Assembly: GCA_963693365.1 (NCBI GenBank)
Contig: CAVNZM010000003.1
Location: 15,314,001-15,378,000, forward strand
DNA from: Amoebidium appalachense
Lineage: Eukaryota; Ichthyosporea
DNA: 64,000 bases
Reading direction: 5' to 3'
Position numbers and translations under genes: made by a program. Of the stretch, positions 1-14,100 are shown in pieces. The notes under the pieces are model-generated. The model did no database searches. It was not told the origin of the DNA and saw nothing but the letters and a program-made list of their open reading frames with translations. Within the stretch, counting starts at the first letter, position 1; the number at the start of each line of letters is the position of its first letter.

Positions 1-186
1 CTGCGACCAAGGCTCCTACATGTTTGGAAAATTCATGGGACTGGGTGGTCGTGGGCTCCAAAAACCCCTAAACTTCTGAAGGGTTATCTAGAGCATTTTA
101 CTAATTATATGGACCCTTCCCCACCCTCCCTCCCGCCCCTCCCCCCCCTCCCCCTCCCCCTCCCGTCCCGTCCCTCTCTCTCTCTC

Positions 187-218
<32 letters not shown>

Positions 219-335
219 ACAAACCCGCCCCTGTCTCCCCTCCCTACTGTATTTCCATTGCCTTGATCTCTCATCACATCACAACCACCCCTACCCACCT
301 AATTCAAATTAGCCTCTTTATCCCCCCCCCCCCCC

Positions 336-373
<38 letters not shown>

Positions 374-797
374 ACACCAAAAAAAATTATTAACAATAAT
401 AATAACAAATCACCCATCCACCCACCCATGGTCACCTACCACCACCACCCTGAACCCACTCAATCTGTCCCAACCACCGTCATGAACGTTCTCTCTTTTG
501 CTAGACACATGTCACATGTTCCTTTGTCCCACACTCACATGCAAAGCTCTTTCTTACTTTGTCCCCTACCTTTTCCCATGGTGATGTTGGGAGACCATGA
601 TCCACCCCCCATTCGCACTCACAAAAGTGAGGTGCTGTTGGGATTGCAGACCCCCTGGCTGCATCCATGTTGTCCTTTATGTTGAAACAGCAGATTGGTG
701 TGAATACTGAAAACCAATAAGCTTTAAGGTCGCCCATGAATGATGCTGATACAGCTCCCTTTCCTGACCCCGCGCGCCTGGATCCCCGGCCCCCGGC

Positions 798-831
<34 letters not shown>

Positions 832-909
832 CCCCCCCCCCCCCCAAAAAAAAAAAAAAAAATGATCTCCCCTTCTTCGGGGTATCGTTTGTTTGGCTAG
901 CTGCTTGGT

Positions 910-953
<44 letters not shown>

Positions 954-1059
954 CACACACACGCACACAGAAACATACACCACCATCACCACCACCACCG
1001 CCCCCGCCCCCACGCACCCACACCCCGTCCCCCTGATCTCCCCCCCCCCCCCCCCCAAA

Positions 1060-1091
<32 letters not shown>

Positions 1092-1483
1092 ACTACCACC
1101 ACCACCGATCATTCATCCTTTACTATCAAAACATGTCTGTGCCATGGGAGTGTTATTGACGGGGAGAAAAACGTATATTTAGATATGGACCCTCAATAAA
1201 AAGACATATAAGAACACAACAAAAACCGTAGTAGAGAAAGATTATCTTCAACTATGATAATCTTTTTCAAAAGTTTTGTTGTATTCTTTTTTTTTTTTTT
1301 CTTTAATTTTTCTTGCTGTTGCTGGAAGCCTTGCAAAAGAATCCACCGGCACTGGCCCACGTAAAGCTTGAGTACAAGTCCAATAAGGAACCATTTGGGG
1401 AGGAAGAAAAGGGAGGGGGGGGGGGGGGGGGGGGGGAGGCTGAATGTGTGTCTTTGTGTGTCTGTGTGTTTGTGTGTGTTTTA

Positions 1484-1756
<273 letters not shown>

Positions 1757-4069
1757 CACAGTGAGAGTGTGTGTGCGCAGGGCGGGCCGGGGGGGGGGGG
1801 GGGGGGGGGGGGGGAGCTACAGCCGGGAGTAGCGTTGTGGTGGACTTGCCTTTTCACCGCCACGGAGGGGCGGAGGGGGGGGGAGATGATTCCCTGATGG
1901 TAAAAAGGTAAATAAACAAGTTGGCGCTGCTGAAGTATACCGTAGCTGTTTGGTGACTGGTGCAAAGTGCACAACCCTAATGTCTACGGTAGCACAAGCA
2001 TGCTCTCTTTGTGTCACTTGAAGGCACCATGATTTATAGCTATGCAACACAGGGAAGTGGGGCTAGGACCAAGACAGTTGCAAGGTTTTGTTCTTTATTT
2101 ATCCCCCCCCCCCCCCCCCCCCTCCCTCCCCACTCTCCACCCCCCCCCCCCCCCCCCCCCCCCCCAACATCCCCCCCCCATCCCCCCACCAAGAAAACAA
2201 ACAACACCACCCACCAGAAACACACAAACGCGCACACATCATCCACACACACACACACACCCAGCCCTAACCATTCTAGCCCTCGTCCCCTGGTGTTGCT
2301 TTATGAGTCCGACCTGGACCCGATTTTAGGCTCCCCATCCGATGTCACCTGTGTGCCAACAAAATGAACGTATCGCATATGATGACTAATTTGCAAACTT
2401 AGAATTGCTCATCCATAGCAGTTGTTTAGGTCTTTTCATCAAAAATAGTTGTCCCGCAATCACACTCAGGGGATTCCTCTATCCACCGTTGATCCACCTC
2501 TAGCAGTCATTTTGGACGACCACCCAATCCAATGAATGCCGTATGATGCAGAGGGGTTCCATTTCGAGTTATGTAGGGCTCGATGCCGTGGAGATGTTTC
2601 TCGGTATGGCCAGTCCACATTAGTCGTCCACACAAGCTGCCAAAATAGTCCACCTAATCCCTCCCCACCCCCTCAGACACCCCTCCCCCTCCTCCCCTCC
2701 CTCCTCCCCTTCCCCCGGGCCCTCTCCCCCCCCCTCCCCCCCCCCCCCCCCCCCCCCCCCCAACCTATAAAAAAAAAAAATAAAATAAAAAAATAAGAAA
2801 GGAGAACAAAAAATTGAAAGCGAATGTACCTCATAAAAGAAAGGAGAACAGAGAAAAGGGCCTTCCGTGATTTTTTTCTCAGAATAGTACATTTTAAGGA
2901 ACCGTGAATGAGTTAAACCGTTGATATCAGGATAGAGCGACAAGGGGATTATCAAAGCCTATGCTGTGTGCACACTCCTGTACCGTGCTTGGCAACGTTG
3001 GGTACACCCAAACACGCTTGCAACCGTAGGCGTGCAAGGGGGCACATGCTACATCGTGACAACTTATCATACTATCATGCCATACGAGTAACTCATACAA
3101 TAAGCAGGTGCTCGCCAATCATGGCAGGTGTTTGCAGTGTTTGTAGCGAGGCTCACAGATGGGATGTGTGTAAGCAAACAACTAGGGAACGGCACACCAT
3201 CTGGAGCGTGTGTAGATAGGGCGGGCATCATGCTGGGTACTTTTCTGGCTTTCGAATAGCGGGGCACGCGCGAGGGGAGGGAGGGGGGGCGGGGGCGGGG
3301 GGAGGGGGGGGGGGGGAGGAAGGCCGAGGGGAGGGAGGGGGGAGGCGAAAAGGGGCTAATACCCTAGGGGAATGAACGATACCCCCTCTCTCGTATCAAA
3401 CTTCAGGCTATTTTTGTCTTTTTTCCCTTTGACTGGCGGGCGCATTTGAGGTGGCCAGGCGGGCTGAGAATCCATGGTGGAGCAAGTCCAAGATGAGAGT
3501 GGGGGGTGAGGGAGGGGAGGAAGGGGAGGGGGAGGGGGGGGGGGGGGGGGGGGTTAAGAGGGGATGTCAAGTTGTGAGAGAGTGGAAAACTCTATAGAGA
3601 CCAACTGCAACCTAGTTGATTCCTTGGTCATAGCCTCATATGCTAGTTTCTATAAACCCATAACCCCCAACCCCACTGCCCCTGTTGGTTTGAGCCGTAC
3701 CATAAACCTTCTTCCCACTGCCCACTCACCCATGTGCCTTGTGCCTACAAAACCTACTCTTCATAAACCACCTGCAGCTGTACCAGTCATCCACACCAGA
3801 TGTTCGAATTAATTGCTTTCTCCTTTACCACAATCACACCATGTAATTTTCACACTTGAGCGGGCCTTAGTAGTTATCGTTCATTTTGGGCCACCATCCA
3901 ACAATGCAGTTCACCTCACTGAGGTGGAGCGCCAGCAGAAGAATGTCATGCGTCTTTTGGAGGCCCAGAGCTATTGCTGAATCAGTCCATGAGACAAGAA
4001 CCTCCCCCCTCCCCCCCCCCCCCCCCCCCCCCCCTTCCCCCTTCCCCACCCACCAACCCACACCCAAAT

Positions 4070-4070
<1 letters not shown>

Positions 4071-4134
<64 letters not shown>
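4071..4134. repeat. (CA)n microsatellite after a C-rich tract
   Basis: About 30 CA dinucleotides follow a C-rich tract (about 4004-4065). This is the Cn-then-(CA)n order seen repeatedly in the window. Confidence 0.95.
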
Positions 4135-4138
<4 letters not shown>

Positions 4139-4483
4139 AAAAAGGGAAGAAAGAAAAGAAAAAGCAGGAAGGGAAGGGAAGAAGAAATGCAAACGTAAAA
4201 AGGTTTATAAAGACTGCGGATAGTGAAAAGCACCCATACCGCGGAACAATGTAAAGCACCGCCTTTCGATGATGCGTGCACCGTTCATTAAAAAAGTCTG
4301 GGGTTATATTAAATATCAAGTATGTATGTGTGTGTGTGTGTGTGTTTTGGGGGGGGGGGGGGGGGGGGGATTGGGATAACCAAGAGCTAAGCTCCCTTTG
4401 TGACCATGTTATTCTTGCACAAAAGTTTCCATGGCGCACACAATCACACCTGCCGCCTGTCTCTTTGCCCCTCCCCTGTCTCA

Positions 4484-4600
<117 letters not shown>

Positions 4601-5149
4601 CTCTATATACATTTCTCTCTCTCTCTCTTTCTCTCCTTCTCCCCCCTCTACCTCCCCCCCCCCCCCCCCCCCCCCCTTCAGAGCTCCCCCTCCCCCCCTC
4701 TCTCTCTCTCCATTTCTCTCTCTCTCTCCCTCACTCCCCCCCCCTTTTTTGGCGGCCATCCTCTCTGTCTCCAATCACCACAAGTATTCTGCACGCAAAC
4801 ATGAATAAACAAAGCCAGTGAAAAAAAAAAAAAAAGAATCCAAAAACTTATTTATCAAGAAACCATGGCAACCAGTCACAGCAGTTATCGAAGTCGTTTT
4901 TCTTTTGTCGCCCCCACAATCAAAACCCAAAACTCTCCCAGTGGCACTCAACAATGCTTTTGTAACCATTGATCGTTTTGGGCCTCCACCCAAAACAGTG
5001 CAGCCCACATTAGTGAGATGGAACGGATTGCGAGAATTGTCAAATGTTTCCTGCTTGGATACCCTGATCATGATCGCATGTTGCTTAAATAGCACATGAG
5101 ATAAGAGCCCCCCCCCGCCCTCCCCCCCAAACACATACAAACACACACG

Positions 5150-5342
<193 letters not shown>

Positions 5343-5766
5343 ACACGTACACCCGCCCACCCACCCACCCACACACTAAAAAAAGAAGAATAGCCCCCCA
5401 AACACACACGCACACACACATACACATACATACACACACACCCCCCCCCCAAAAAAAAAAAAAGATATATAACCTCCTCAAAAAAAAACACACACACACA
5501 CACACACACGTACACCAGCCCACTCACCTAACCAAACACAAAAAAGAAGAATAAAGAAAAAGGCAAACGTAAATAACCACACAGAAAGCCGCACACGAGA
5601 AAAGGAAACAGGGAAACTTTGAAAAGAGAAGTATAAAAAAAGTGGGCCTAAAAAAAAAAAAAAAAAAAAGGTAGGTGACAGGTGCCCGCGGCCGACCCAA
5701 CATTTATTAATAAAAGCGTCCCGCTTTCAACGATGGCCCATATGGTGACCGATCGTATGCAATGTA

Positions 5767-5768
<2 letters not shown>

Positions 5769-5819
<51 letters not shown>
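5769..5819. repeat. Poly-C homopolymer, about 51 nt
   Basis: An uninterrupted run of C, followed by a short unique spacer and a (CA)n array at about 5858-5891. Runs this long are hard to sequence, so the exact length is uncertain. Confidence 0.9.
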
Positions 5820-5821
<2 letters not shown>

Positions 5822-5854
5822 GCGCGTGCGCGGATGGAATCCCCGGCCCCCTCC

Positions 5855-5894
<40 letters not shown>

Positions 5895-7167
5895 CGCACA
5901 CGTGCACAAATTCAACAAACAAACACCCGATACTGCCACGTGCACCATGGTACCGCCATCGCCGGTACCTTCAACCCACCCCATCCCAACTCTACACCAA
6001 CCACCATGATGCATGATCCAATTTTTTTTTTTGTTCCTAGACACTTAACATGGACACCGAGAAGTTGTCCCACAAATTCACAATCACAGTGCAACCATTT
6101 CCTTAGGTATGATTTTCCCTTTGACCCTACTCACGTTGGGCGACCAATCCACCCAACCAGCGTCTCCCCCGTTTGAGGTGCCGTACCTATTGGGATTGCA
6201 GATCTGAGCTCCGGCTGACTGCAGGCGGGTGATCATCACTTTCCTGCGACTGCGGGTTGGTGTAGCTTTGTGACACCAAAAAGGTCGCCCAGAAATGCCA
6301 CTGAGAAAGACCCCCCCCCCCCCCCCCCCCCCCCCCCGGCCCCGGAGGAGGCTCCTCCTCCCAATTCCTCCTCCCCCTTTGACAAGATCTTCGTAACGGT
6401 TTTCACCCCAGTAAACTTCTTGTCCCTCCGAAACCCTGGTAGATGAGAGTTTTTCCTTCTCTTCGACTCAGATTACCTCCCCAGGCAAGAAGAAAGTAAG
6501 AATAAAAGGACCAGTGTGTTTCTCATCGGACTTTAATTCGTCTTGTTTTTGTCAAATTCGCGATCATTCCTTTGGGTCCTCGATGTCGTGTCCATGCACT
6601 TCGTGGGACCCAACTACCTCACGAGCACACCGATGCGATAATATTATGACGCCTTCGGCGACACCCTCACACCAAATTTGGAATTCGCGGTTGCAAGGGT
6701 CAAAAGGCAACGTGGAATATAATTTGGGGTTCGAATGGGTGAGAGGGAAGGTCGGTCTGAGAAGCGTATTTGTATGTGTGTGTGTGACTGTAATGATGTG
6801 TGTGCTGCCATGATGGGTATGCCACGTAATATTAACCCAATTTATATCTAGTATATTGCTAACCTAGGATCATGAGTGCCCACTCACATCAAACTTAAAC
6901 CTGGGATGAGAGGGGGGGTTAGGAGCGAGAGTTATACAATACACAGTAGGCATTCGCAAGGCACGACACACCACAGTTATTGCAAAACATTCACCTCAAC
7001 TTTGGTACATGGAAGGGAGGGCAACACAATCACACCCATGTGTGTACAAACGAATCCACACCACACGCACTGTCCGCAGACTGCGTGTGCAATTGCATGA
7101 TCCATCAAGCGAACTTAGACGTATATGTTTGCAGACACCGTGCCTCAGGCACCCTGCATGGTAGTTA

Positions 7168-7173
7168 TTTATT
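7168..7173 (-). terminator. Candidate poly(A) signal of ALYREF
   Basis: The minus strand reads AATAAA within AATAAATAA, about 250 nt downstream of the predicted ALYREF stop. It is the nearest canonical hexamer I see on that strand. Confidence 0.5.
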
Positions 7174-7418
7174 TATCGTCACATATATGAAGTATAATCT
7201 TGAATTATAATTGCGTGTGCTGGCATGCCAGACTGTATATCTACTATCGATGAAAAGCTATGTCGTCTCTACAGACCCTTGCTCATGTGCCCTGGCGTGG
7301 AATACTCCTCTGGACCATTTTACTTCTGTGGAAAAGAGAACCGTCAGAAACCATTCAATTCTCACAGTCACTGTGTTGCCCCCCCCCCCCCCCCCCCCCC
7401 CCCATCTCTTAGGATCGA

Positions 7419-8694
7419 CTAACCCATGTCCAACTGCTGTTCACATGGAACCTTTCTCCACTTCAGTCCTTCCCACAGAGTACATCCAGGCAGACAGCGG
7501 TAGAATGCATATCGCAACACCCACCATTATCAGCCACCGGTTAACGCACACAAACACCACCACCAATCAGCACACACGAGCTAACCCCCCCCCCCCCTCC
7601 CAAAATCTCCCCGTGCTACACAAGACTTCCGAGCACACACATACACACACACACTCACACTCACCGTGTGGTAGCTGTCCAGCTCGGCATCCAGATCAGC
7701 CTGGGACTTGTTCTCCCTGCAAAACATGCCCCCCAGTCAGTTACACCCCATGGGAAAAACATGCGCCATATCACACACCAGCAATACAATCACCTACACT
7801 ACCACGACACCCATCCACGGCCGTGTGTACGGACAGAAACACACACACATGCCCCCCCCACCCGTGGAGCACAAGGCTGCTTCTAATCTTCTCCCTCCAC
7901 GTGCCGATCTCATGTCTACCCCGCCCCCCACCCCCCTCGAACACACACACACACGCTAAATCCATAAAGAGCCCGCTACCACATCTACCAACCTCATTTA
8001 CTATTCGCTTCCAAACAGCTCAACTAGTCACCATCTACGACTCTTCCTCCCCCCCCCCCCCTCTACCCCCAAACCCACCAAATTCCAACCCCCCCCCCCC
8101 CCCCCCAAAACACTCACGCACCTTGGGGCCCTTCCCCCCCCCTGCCCCCCCTTGGTGCACTGCCGCGGCCACCACGGCCCCCCCTTGCACCCCCGCCACG
8201 AGACCAGCGCCCATCATCCGTGTACTGGATGGCATCCCGCTGGCTGTGGGCTTGCAGGTCAGTGCACGTACGTGCGTGTCCACGTGCACACACACAGAAA
8301 CGGCCAGACCAGACCAGGGTGGGCATGTGCACACACTGAGGGATAGAGAAATGCGCACGCATACACACACTGATTTGCACAAGCACACTGGCAAACAAAC
8401 AAACTACAGAAAAAACAAGATACTAATAGCGTACACCGTCCACTGATCCAGGTATCCCAGGCAAAGTGCAGATACAAAAAAAAAAAAAAAAAAAAAAAAA
8501 GAAAAAAAAAGTCTGTCTGCTCGATAAAACACGAACAAGAGAACGACACTTTTTGATGGCTGGGTCCCAGAGCGGAGGAGGGGTTTGAATGCGTCAAATG
8601 GTATAAAGTACACATTCACAACGGACAACAACATGCAGGGTGGAAACCACATGTTAGGAGTATCCATAATAAGCATAGCACGTTCTGAGGCCCG

Positions 8695-8728
<34 letters not shown>

Positions 8729-8759
8729 GTCATCCACAGTATCCGAGTCTTTTTCTTTC

Positions 8760-8790
<31 letters not shown>

Positions 8791-10435
8791 TTTTTTTGGG
8801 GGGGGGGGGGGGGGGGAGGGGGGGGGGACTAGCAAGAAAACCCACATGACAATTTACAAACACAGACAAATCCGTGTGCACGTGTGCACGTGTGTGTGTG
8901 CGCGCACACACACCAACGCACATCAACACACACACACACCAACGCACATCAACACACACACACACCGTGGCTGTGCAGGGGCAGGGGCACTGATGCGGCT
9001 CAGCACGTTGGACCTTGGCTCCTCGTCAACAGCAATCAGCTTCATGGGCCGCCCTGCAGACCAATGTCAGCACATGTACGTGTACGTGGGTACGCGTGTG
9101 TCTGTGTGTGTGCACGCGCACACATGTTCATATGTATGTAGGAACAATACCAGAATAACTGGTGCTTCTTTTCTTTTCCTGGCTTGCTTGTGTGAAGATG
9201 TCGGGGTTGAGTTTGACCATGTAAGTTTGTATGCAGGTGCATTATCTGTACATGCCAAAAGATCAAGAATGGAACTTCTACGTGTGCAAAACAACTATGA
9301 TACCACATCTAATTACAAACGCATAGAACCACACGGCAATGAGAGATATGCCCTCCTCCCATTCCCCTTCACTGGCTTGTCCCCCACGGAAGGAAAGGGC
9401 GGTGTTTCTGCGGGGGAAAGGCCATAGTGCAATAGAACGAGGGCGTGCCGTGTACGCCAGAATGACTATTAATGTCCGTGTGTGTGCCCCTGTGTCCGTG
9501 TATCCTGGCGTGTGTTTTGGGGGAATTAATGTATATCGAACCATCCAGGGTGACACCGTTGTACTCCTTCACGGCCCTAGCGGCATCCTCGGGGCGCACA
9601 TAGACCACCTCGGCTGTGCCCAGAGACCGACCCTGTGCCGTGTAGTGCACTGCAACCTTCTTCAGGGTGCCACACTGCCCAAACAGCTCCTGTGTGTGAA
9701 AAAAACGCGTGAGAAAAAAAAACGTAAAAGGAAGGAGCGGGAAACGACTTGTAAAGGAGGGGGGGAGCTTCGAAGGAATGATCAGAAAAAAAACAGGCAA
9801 ACGTCTGAAGAAAGTAGAAGGCAATGCAAAGGCCAAACAACCCACACCAACCCAAGCGCAAGCGTCAGAGAAACCATGCGCAAAGGAGTGAGTGGGAAAC
9901 ATGTGCAAATGATGAGAGAGTAAGAAGCACTCCCAAAGGAGAGATTTTTAAGATAAGGGTGAGAAACTTATGCAAGGGAGGGGTATAGAACATGTGTATG
10001 AAGAGGGACACACGGATATAGGCACAAAATCGGTGCTTATATGACATGTGGAGCAAGCAAAAAAAAAAGCAATGAATTCAGCTAACATTCAAGTTCACAA
10101 AGCCAAACAACGTTGGACATTTGTCTTCCACTCATACACCAGCATTAGTTGCTATCCCCACCCTCCCCCCTTCCCCAGTGCCCTTTTCCACCAAGAAGGA
10201 AAGAGGAGTGCACCTTAGAGCACACACACAACAACCTAATTGAGTTGATTGTTTGTACATATTCTATCACACAATGATAACTCAACTCTCCAGTTTACCC
10301 TCCACATGTGTGTACAGAAAGCTTGTATCTTCTACCTCCAGCATCTCTCTCTCTCTCTCTCTCTCCCCCCCCCCCCCCCAGCCTCCCCACCCCTCTGCCC
10401 GTTCCCCTAGGTAGATGTGTATGCGTGATTGTGTG

Positions 10436-10468
<33 letters not shown>

Positions 10469-11428
10469 ACCGACCTTGACGTCAGCATCATTTACAGTGG
10501 GTGCCAGGTTTTCGACGAGCACTTTGGTTGCTGTGAGACGGGGCTTGGGTGGCGGCGCCGGGGCCCTGGGAGCAGGCTGTAGGCCGGGAGTAACAGGCGG
10601 GGGTGAGTGCCTCGTGATGAGGCCAAGAAAAATGACGAAAACATGAAGTCATGGAACTAAACGGCCGGACTTGGCTGCTGCCCAGTGGACACCGCTCGGC
10701 CGGTAGGAATGACCGGGTGGAACGATTGGGGAATGTGGTGTGAACAAGGGAGTTCGAACGTAGCAAAAAACAATGAAAGAAACGAGCAAAAAAATGAGTG
10801 GAAGACCTTACGGCCTGGGGTGCAACAGGAAATATGCCTTTTGAACAGGCATGTTTAATGCATCCCGCCACCGTGTCACCGGCATACGCCAGCTGTTAGC
10901 AAAAGCAAGGGCAAACAACGAAGTTGCCCGTTCGTGTGTTCGATGTCCTGGTGGATTGATCGAAGCACAACTAGAAGGCACAACAATAACTAAGTGGTTC
11001 ATCGTTAGGCTTGAAAGGAAGAAGATTGAAAGTTTTAAACTTGTTAGCAAGGTTTTTAGTGGTCGTATCGAAAATAGTTTGACTCAAACAGTAAACGAAA
11101 CTGTAACGTGTCTCTCCGGTTCGCTTCATCGTTTTCTTCTCTTACACTCCTGTCGCATCATCACCGTGACCCCGCTCTGCACTTCGGATTTACACGAGTT
11201 TTTAACGGTTTTCCGCTTTGTGTGCCGCCCCCCTCATCTCTATACCTTCTCTGCCGAGTAAGGGGCCGACCTAGCCCCCCTCCCTCTGCTGTTGTTGCGA
11301 ACTGCCCCCCCGCTGCTGCCTCCCCTCGGCGCACCTCCGCGCGCACCGCGCCCACGCCCACGCCCACGGCGGCCCACACCTGTCTCCTTGACAATATCAT
11401 CGAGTGGTTTGTCCAAAAGATCGCTCAT
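7419..11428 (-). CDS. ALYREF: ALYREF/Aly/REF-type mRNA export adaptor (seven exons)
   Basis: Nuclear RNA-binding adaptor that links spliced mRNA to the helicase UAP56 and the export receptor. Exons (minus): 11428-11246, 10576-10475, 9689-9542, 9053-8966, 8243-8118, 7716-7665, 7436-7419. They sum to 717 nt, 238 aa, in frame with GT/AG ends. Residues 1-16 carry an N-terminal UAP56-binding motif (PLDDIVK). RG-rich sequence follows to about residue 50. An RRM spans about 80-155 (VLVENLAP, then [20 protein letters not shown], then NGVTLDGRPMKLI). A second RGG box lies at about 188-212, and the C-terminal motif [17 protein letters not shown] matches the family's second UAP56-binding motif. The exon 5 donor was chosen at GC|GTGAGT to keep phase. 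The five-codon last exon is the least certain. Introns contain CA/GT and G/C tracts. The start codon faces RPS29 across 493 bp. Confidence 0.92.
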
Positions 11429-11921
11429 TTTCTATGCAATTTAAGAGTGTAGGTGATGTTGATGTTTTTTCGTTTTTTCGCTTCTCTCGTTGCTAACACA
11501 GACGGGGCAAAGAGGAGTGGGCAACCAACAAACTCAAATTTGCTGCGCCCCCCTCCATCGTGTGCACTCACATGAGGGAGACTTTTGGATTGTGGTGCGG
11601 ATTGTACATGACCTGAAAATCTATAAAGGAATTAAACTGTTTAAACATTTCTTTTGTGCTCGTATAAACTATGTTAAGAACTTTAATGAACAGATTAAAC
11701 GAACGATTTTGGATCACATGTGTGCCCCTGCATGTGACTCTAACCCAATCACAACACCTTTATTTCACAACATTCATTTTCAACCCCCCCAGATCTCACG
11801 CTCCATAAAACATCCACACCCCTTCTCCCCTCAGTCCTTTCTCCCGTCACGTTTGTGCGACTCAGCCTCCCGGCCCCAGCCGAAAGGACTCAGTTAAAGT
11901 GCTAAGCACCCAACCGCCAAC
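11429..11921. promoter_or_regulatory. Bidirectional intergenic region between ALYREF and RPS29
   Basis: The two genes diverge from this 493-bp stretch, so it should hold both promoters. Visible candidates are a CCAAT box at 11745-11749 and TATAAAG at 11622-11628. A pyrimidine-rich stretch at about 11815-11850 resembles the 5' terminal pyrimidine leader of ribosomal-protein mRNAs. It could instead include an intron acceptor in the RPS29 leader. Confidence 0.5.
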
Positions 11922-12092
11922 ATGGGACACGATGCTGTGTGGAACTCCCACCCCAAGAGCTACGGCCCGGGCAGCCGCCGCTGCCGCGTGTGCTCCAACA
12001 GGCACGGTCTGATCCGCAAGTACCACCTGGACCTGTGCCGTCAGTGCTTCCGCCAGTACTCGAGCGACATTGGCTTCCACAAGTACCGATAA
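11922..12092 (+). CDS. RPS29: 40S ribosomal protein S29 (uS14 family)
   Basis: Small-subunit ribosomal protein near the mRNA path of the 40S head. The single-exon ORF encodes 56 aa, exactly the usual eukaryotic length. It shows the family hallmarks: an N-terminal MGH, SHP at 9-11, [17 protein letters not shown], and a C-terminal DIGFHKYR. Four zinc-binding cysteines lie at 21, 24, 39 and 42 (C-x2-C, C-x2-C). The start has an A-rich Kozak context (CCAACATGG). G/C-ending codons dominate, unlike the surrounding repeats. The gene diverges from ALYREF; its leader may contain an intron not resolved here. Identification is essentially certain. Confidence 0.97.
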   Translation: MGHDAVWNSHPKSYGPGSRRCRVCSNRHGLIRKYHLDLCRQCFRQYSSDIGFHKYR

Positions 12093-14100
12093 ACGGCCAC
12101 AAAACCGCACGTTACCATGGCAACGAACACGACGGGCCGCGCCGTTTCGTCGGGGCGCAGCACTGCGAGCTACGACGGGGGTGATGCCACGGCCTGGTGA
12201 CGTGGGCAGCTGCGAGTAAATACAGAGGCCGGACGGTGAAAGCTATGTGCGTGTGTGCGTGTGTGATAGGCAGGCAGGCAGGCAAACAGCATGCTTGTGT
12301 GCGTGTGTGACAGACAGACAGACGGGCAGGCAGGCAGGCAGGCAGACGGGTGGGCAAACAGGGTGCAGAGACGAGGAAGAAGAGTTGGTCGAAAGGAATA
12401 GTAGGAACTATAAGGACGGGGTTCAAGGGACTTGGGGTGGGGGTTAGGGTGGGGTGAGAGGGGGAGGATGAAAACGAATGGAGGGGAGGGGAAGGGGGAG
12501 GGTGAGAAGAAACGAGGGAGAGGCATCGAAGGGTTGTGGAGAGGGAGGAGGGGGGGGGGGGGGGGGTTGCTGGGTGTATGCTGTGGGTCACTCAGGTGGT
12601 GTTGAACAGACACCGAAGGGGATGTAGGGATAGGGGCGAGAGATTGAGAGTAGGGGAACGGGGAGCACGGGAGGGGGTGAATGGGTTTGTATATGAAAAT
12701 AGACAGGGAAAGTGGAAAAATGCCCACAGGCAGTTTGGGTGTGCGGTCTGTATATGGAAGGGGTGTGTGTGTGTGTGCATGCGTGAGTAGCTAGGGGAGG
12801 GGGAGGGGCATGTAGAGGGAGGGAGGGAGGAGGGGGTTGAGGACAGGATACGATGCTAAGGAGAGGCTACTGTTCCAGGAAGTGTGCTACGCACATGCAT
12901 TTGGGTTTCCCTGGTGGGTTGACCTTTGTCTGTTAATTGGGGGGGGGGGGGGGGACATGGTTGTTATTGCTGGGCTGCTGTGAAGAGGGGGACTAAGGAG
13001 CTAAAAGGTTTTTTGTGTTGGCTTTCGTAACCCTTTTTTCAACCGTGTCTTTCCAGAAATAGTTCTAGGCTACAGAGTTGCAGTGTGCTTGGTTGCATTT
13101 TTCGGCAAAGGGACTTCTGGATAATGGCTTACCCACACAGCCCCTTTTTCTTCGTTGGATGTGATCGTGGACACAGGGGTGTGGCTAACAGGAAGAATGG
13201 GGTTGCAACCCAGAGCAGCACTTTTGTAGCAGGTTGGGCTTGTGGGTAGCTGGTGATATGTTTAAGCATGGCTTGGATGTGATGGAGAGAAGTGTGGTTG
13301 TGTTGTAGGGGGGGAGATGAATCGTAAGTTGTGTATGGTTTTTCCTCACACCGGTTCAAGTGTGTTTTTGAGGGGAGTACCATGGCCTAACCTTGTTTTT
13401 ATTTCGCTTTGTTTTCGTTTAGGGTATAGCTTTGAGATCATGGCAAGAACATGTTTATCGGGAGCTCGAGGCTTCTTGTGAGGTGTTGGTCAGATTTACA
13501 CTTGTGTTGGTTTTCTGAGAGGTGTGAGGGTCTATCCTAGTTTCTTTTCGCTTTGTTTTCGTTTAGGGAAGCTTTGAGATTAATGCAAGAACATGTTTAT
13601 CGGGAGGCTTCTTGTGGGGTTCTGGTCATATTTACTTGTCATTTTGAACATTTTGAAGCATGATGATGTGCAGTTAGCGTGCCTGCCGACTGGTTTGGGT
13701 ATTTCGTAGGTTGGTGGCAACATGTGTGGTTGCTGTCTTCTTAGGTAAGCGTGTATTCGTTTTCTTTTGTTGCTTGGTTGTTGCCCTTAAAAAAGAACCT
13801 TCTAGATTTTCTCCTCTTTGCATAGTCTTTTCGTCAGAATGAGAGGGGGGGGAGGTGGGTAGTTGCATGAGCCTTAGAAACGGTCTTGTGATAGTGTATC
13901 ATAGAAGGGTTTTCTTTCGTTTTTGTGTTCCTCTCTCCCTTTTTTTGTGTGTTTAGGTGTTTTAGAGGGTAGAGGGAGGGTGTTTCCCCTTTAATCACGC
14001 TGCTTGTTCGACTTTTTAAACACGCCACTATGTGTTCTTTTTTGTGTACGTGGGCAGGGAGGGGAAAGTGGTTTGTGAAGTTTTAGGAGACAACGATGAG
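12093..14100. other. Noncoding stretch downstream of RPS29
   Basis: I see no gene. It contains GGCA/GACA tetranucleotide repeats (about 12267-12350), G/A-rich tracts (12430-12560, 12790-12835) and a G-run near 12939-12954. It is then T/G-rich sequence with one imperfect tandem duplication (listed separately). Candidate frames are short and show no family similarity. Confidence 0.6.
13402..13640 (+). repeat. Imperfect tandem duplication, two copies of about 100 bp
   Basis: Copy 1 is about 13402-13500 and copy 2 about 13545-13640. Both read TTCGCTTTGTTTTCGTTTAG, then AGCTTTGAGAT, then GCAAGAACATGTTTATCGGG and GGCTTCTTGTG, with small indels between copies. Confidence 0.85.
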
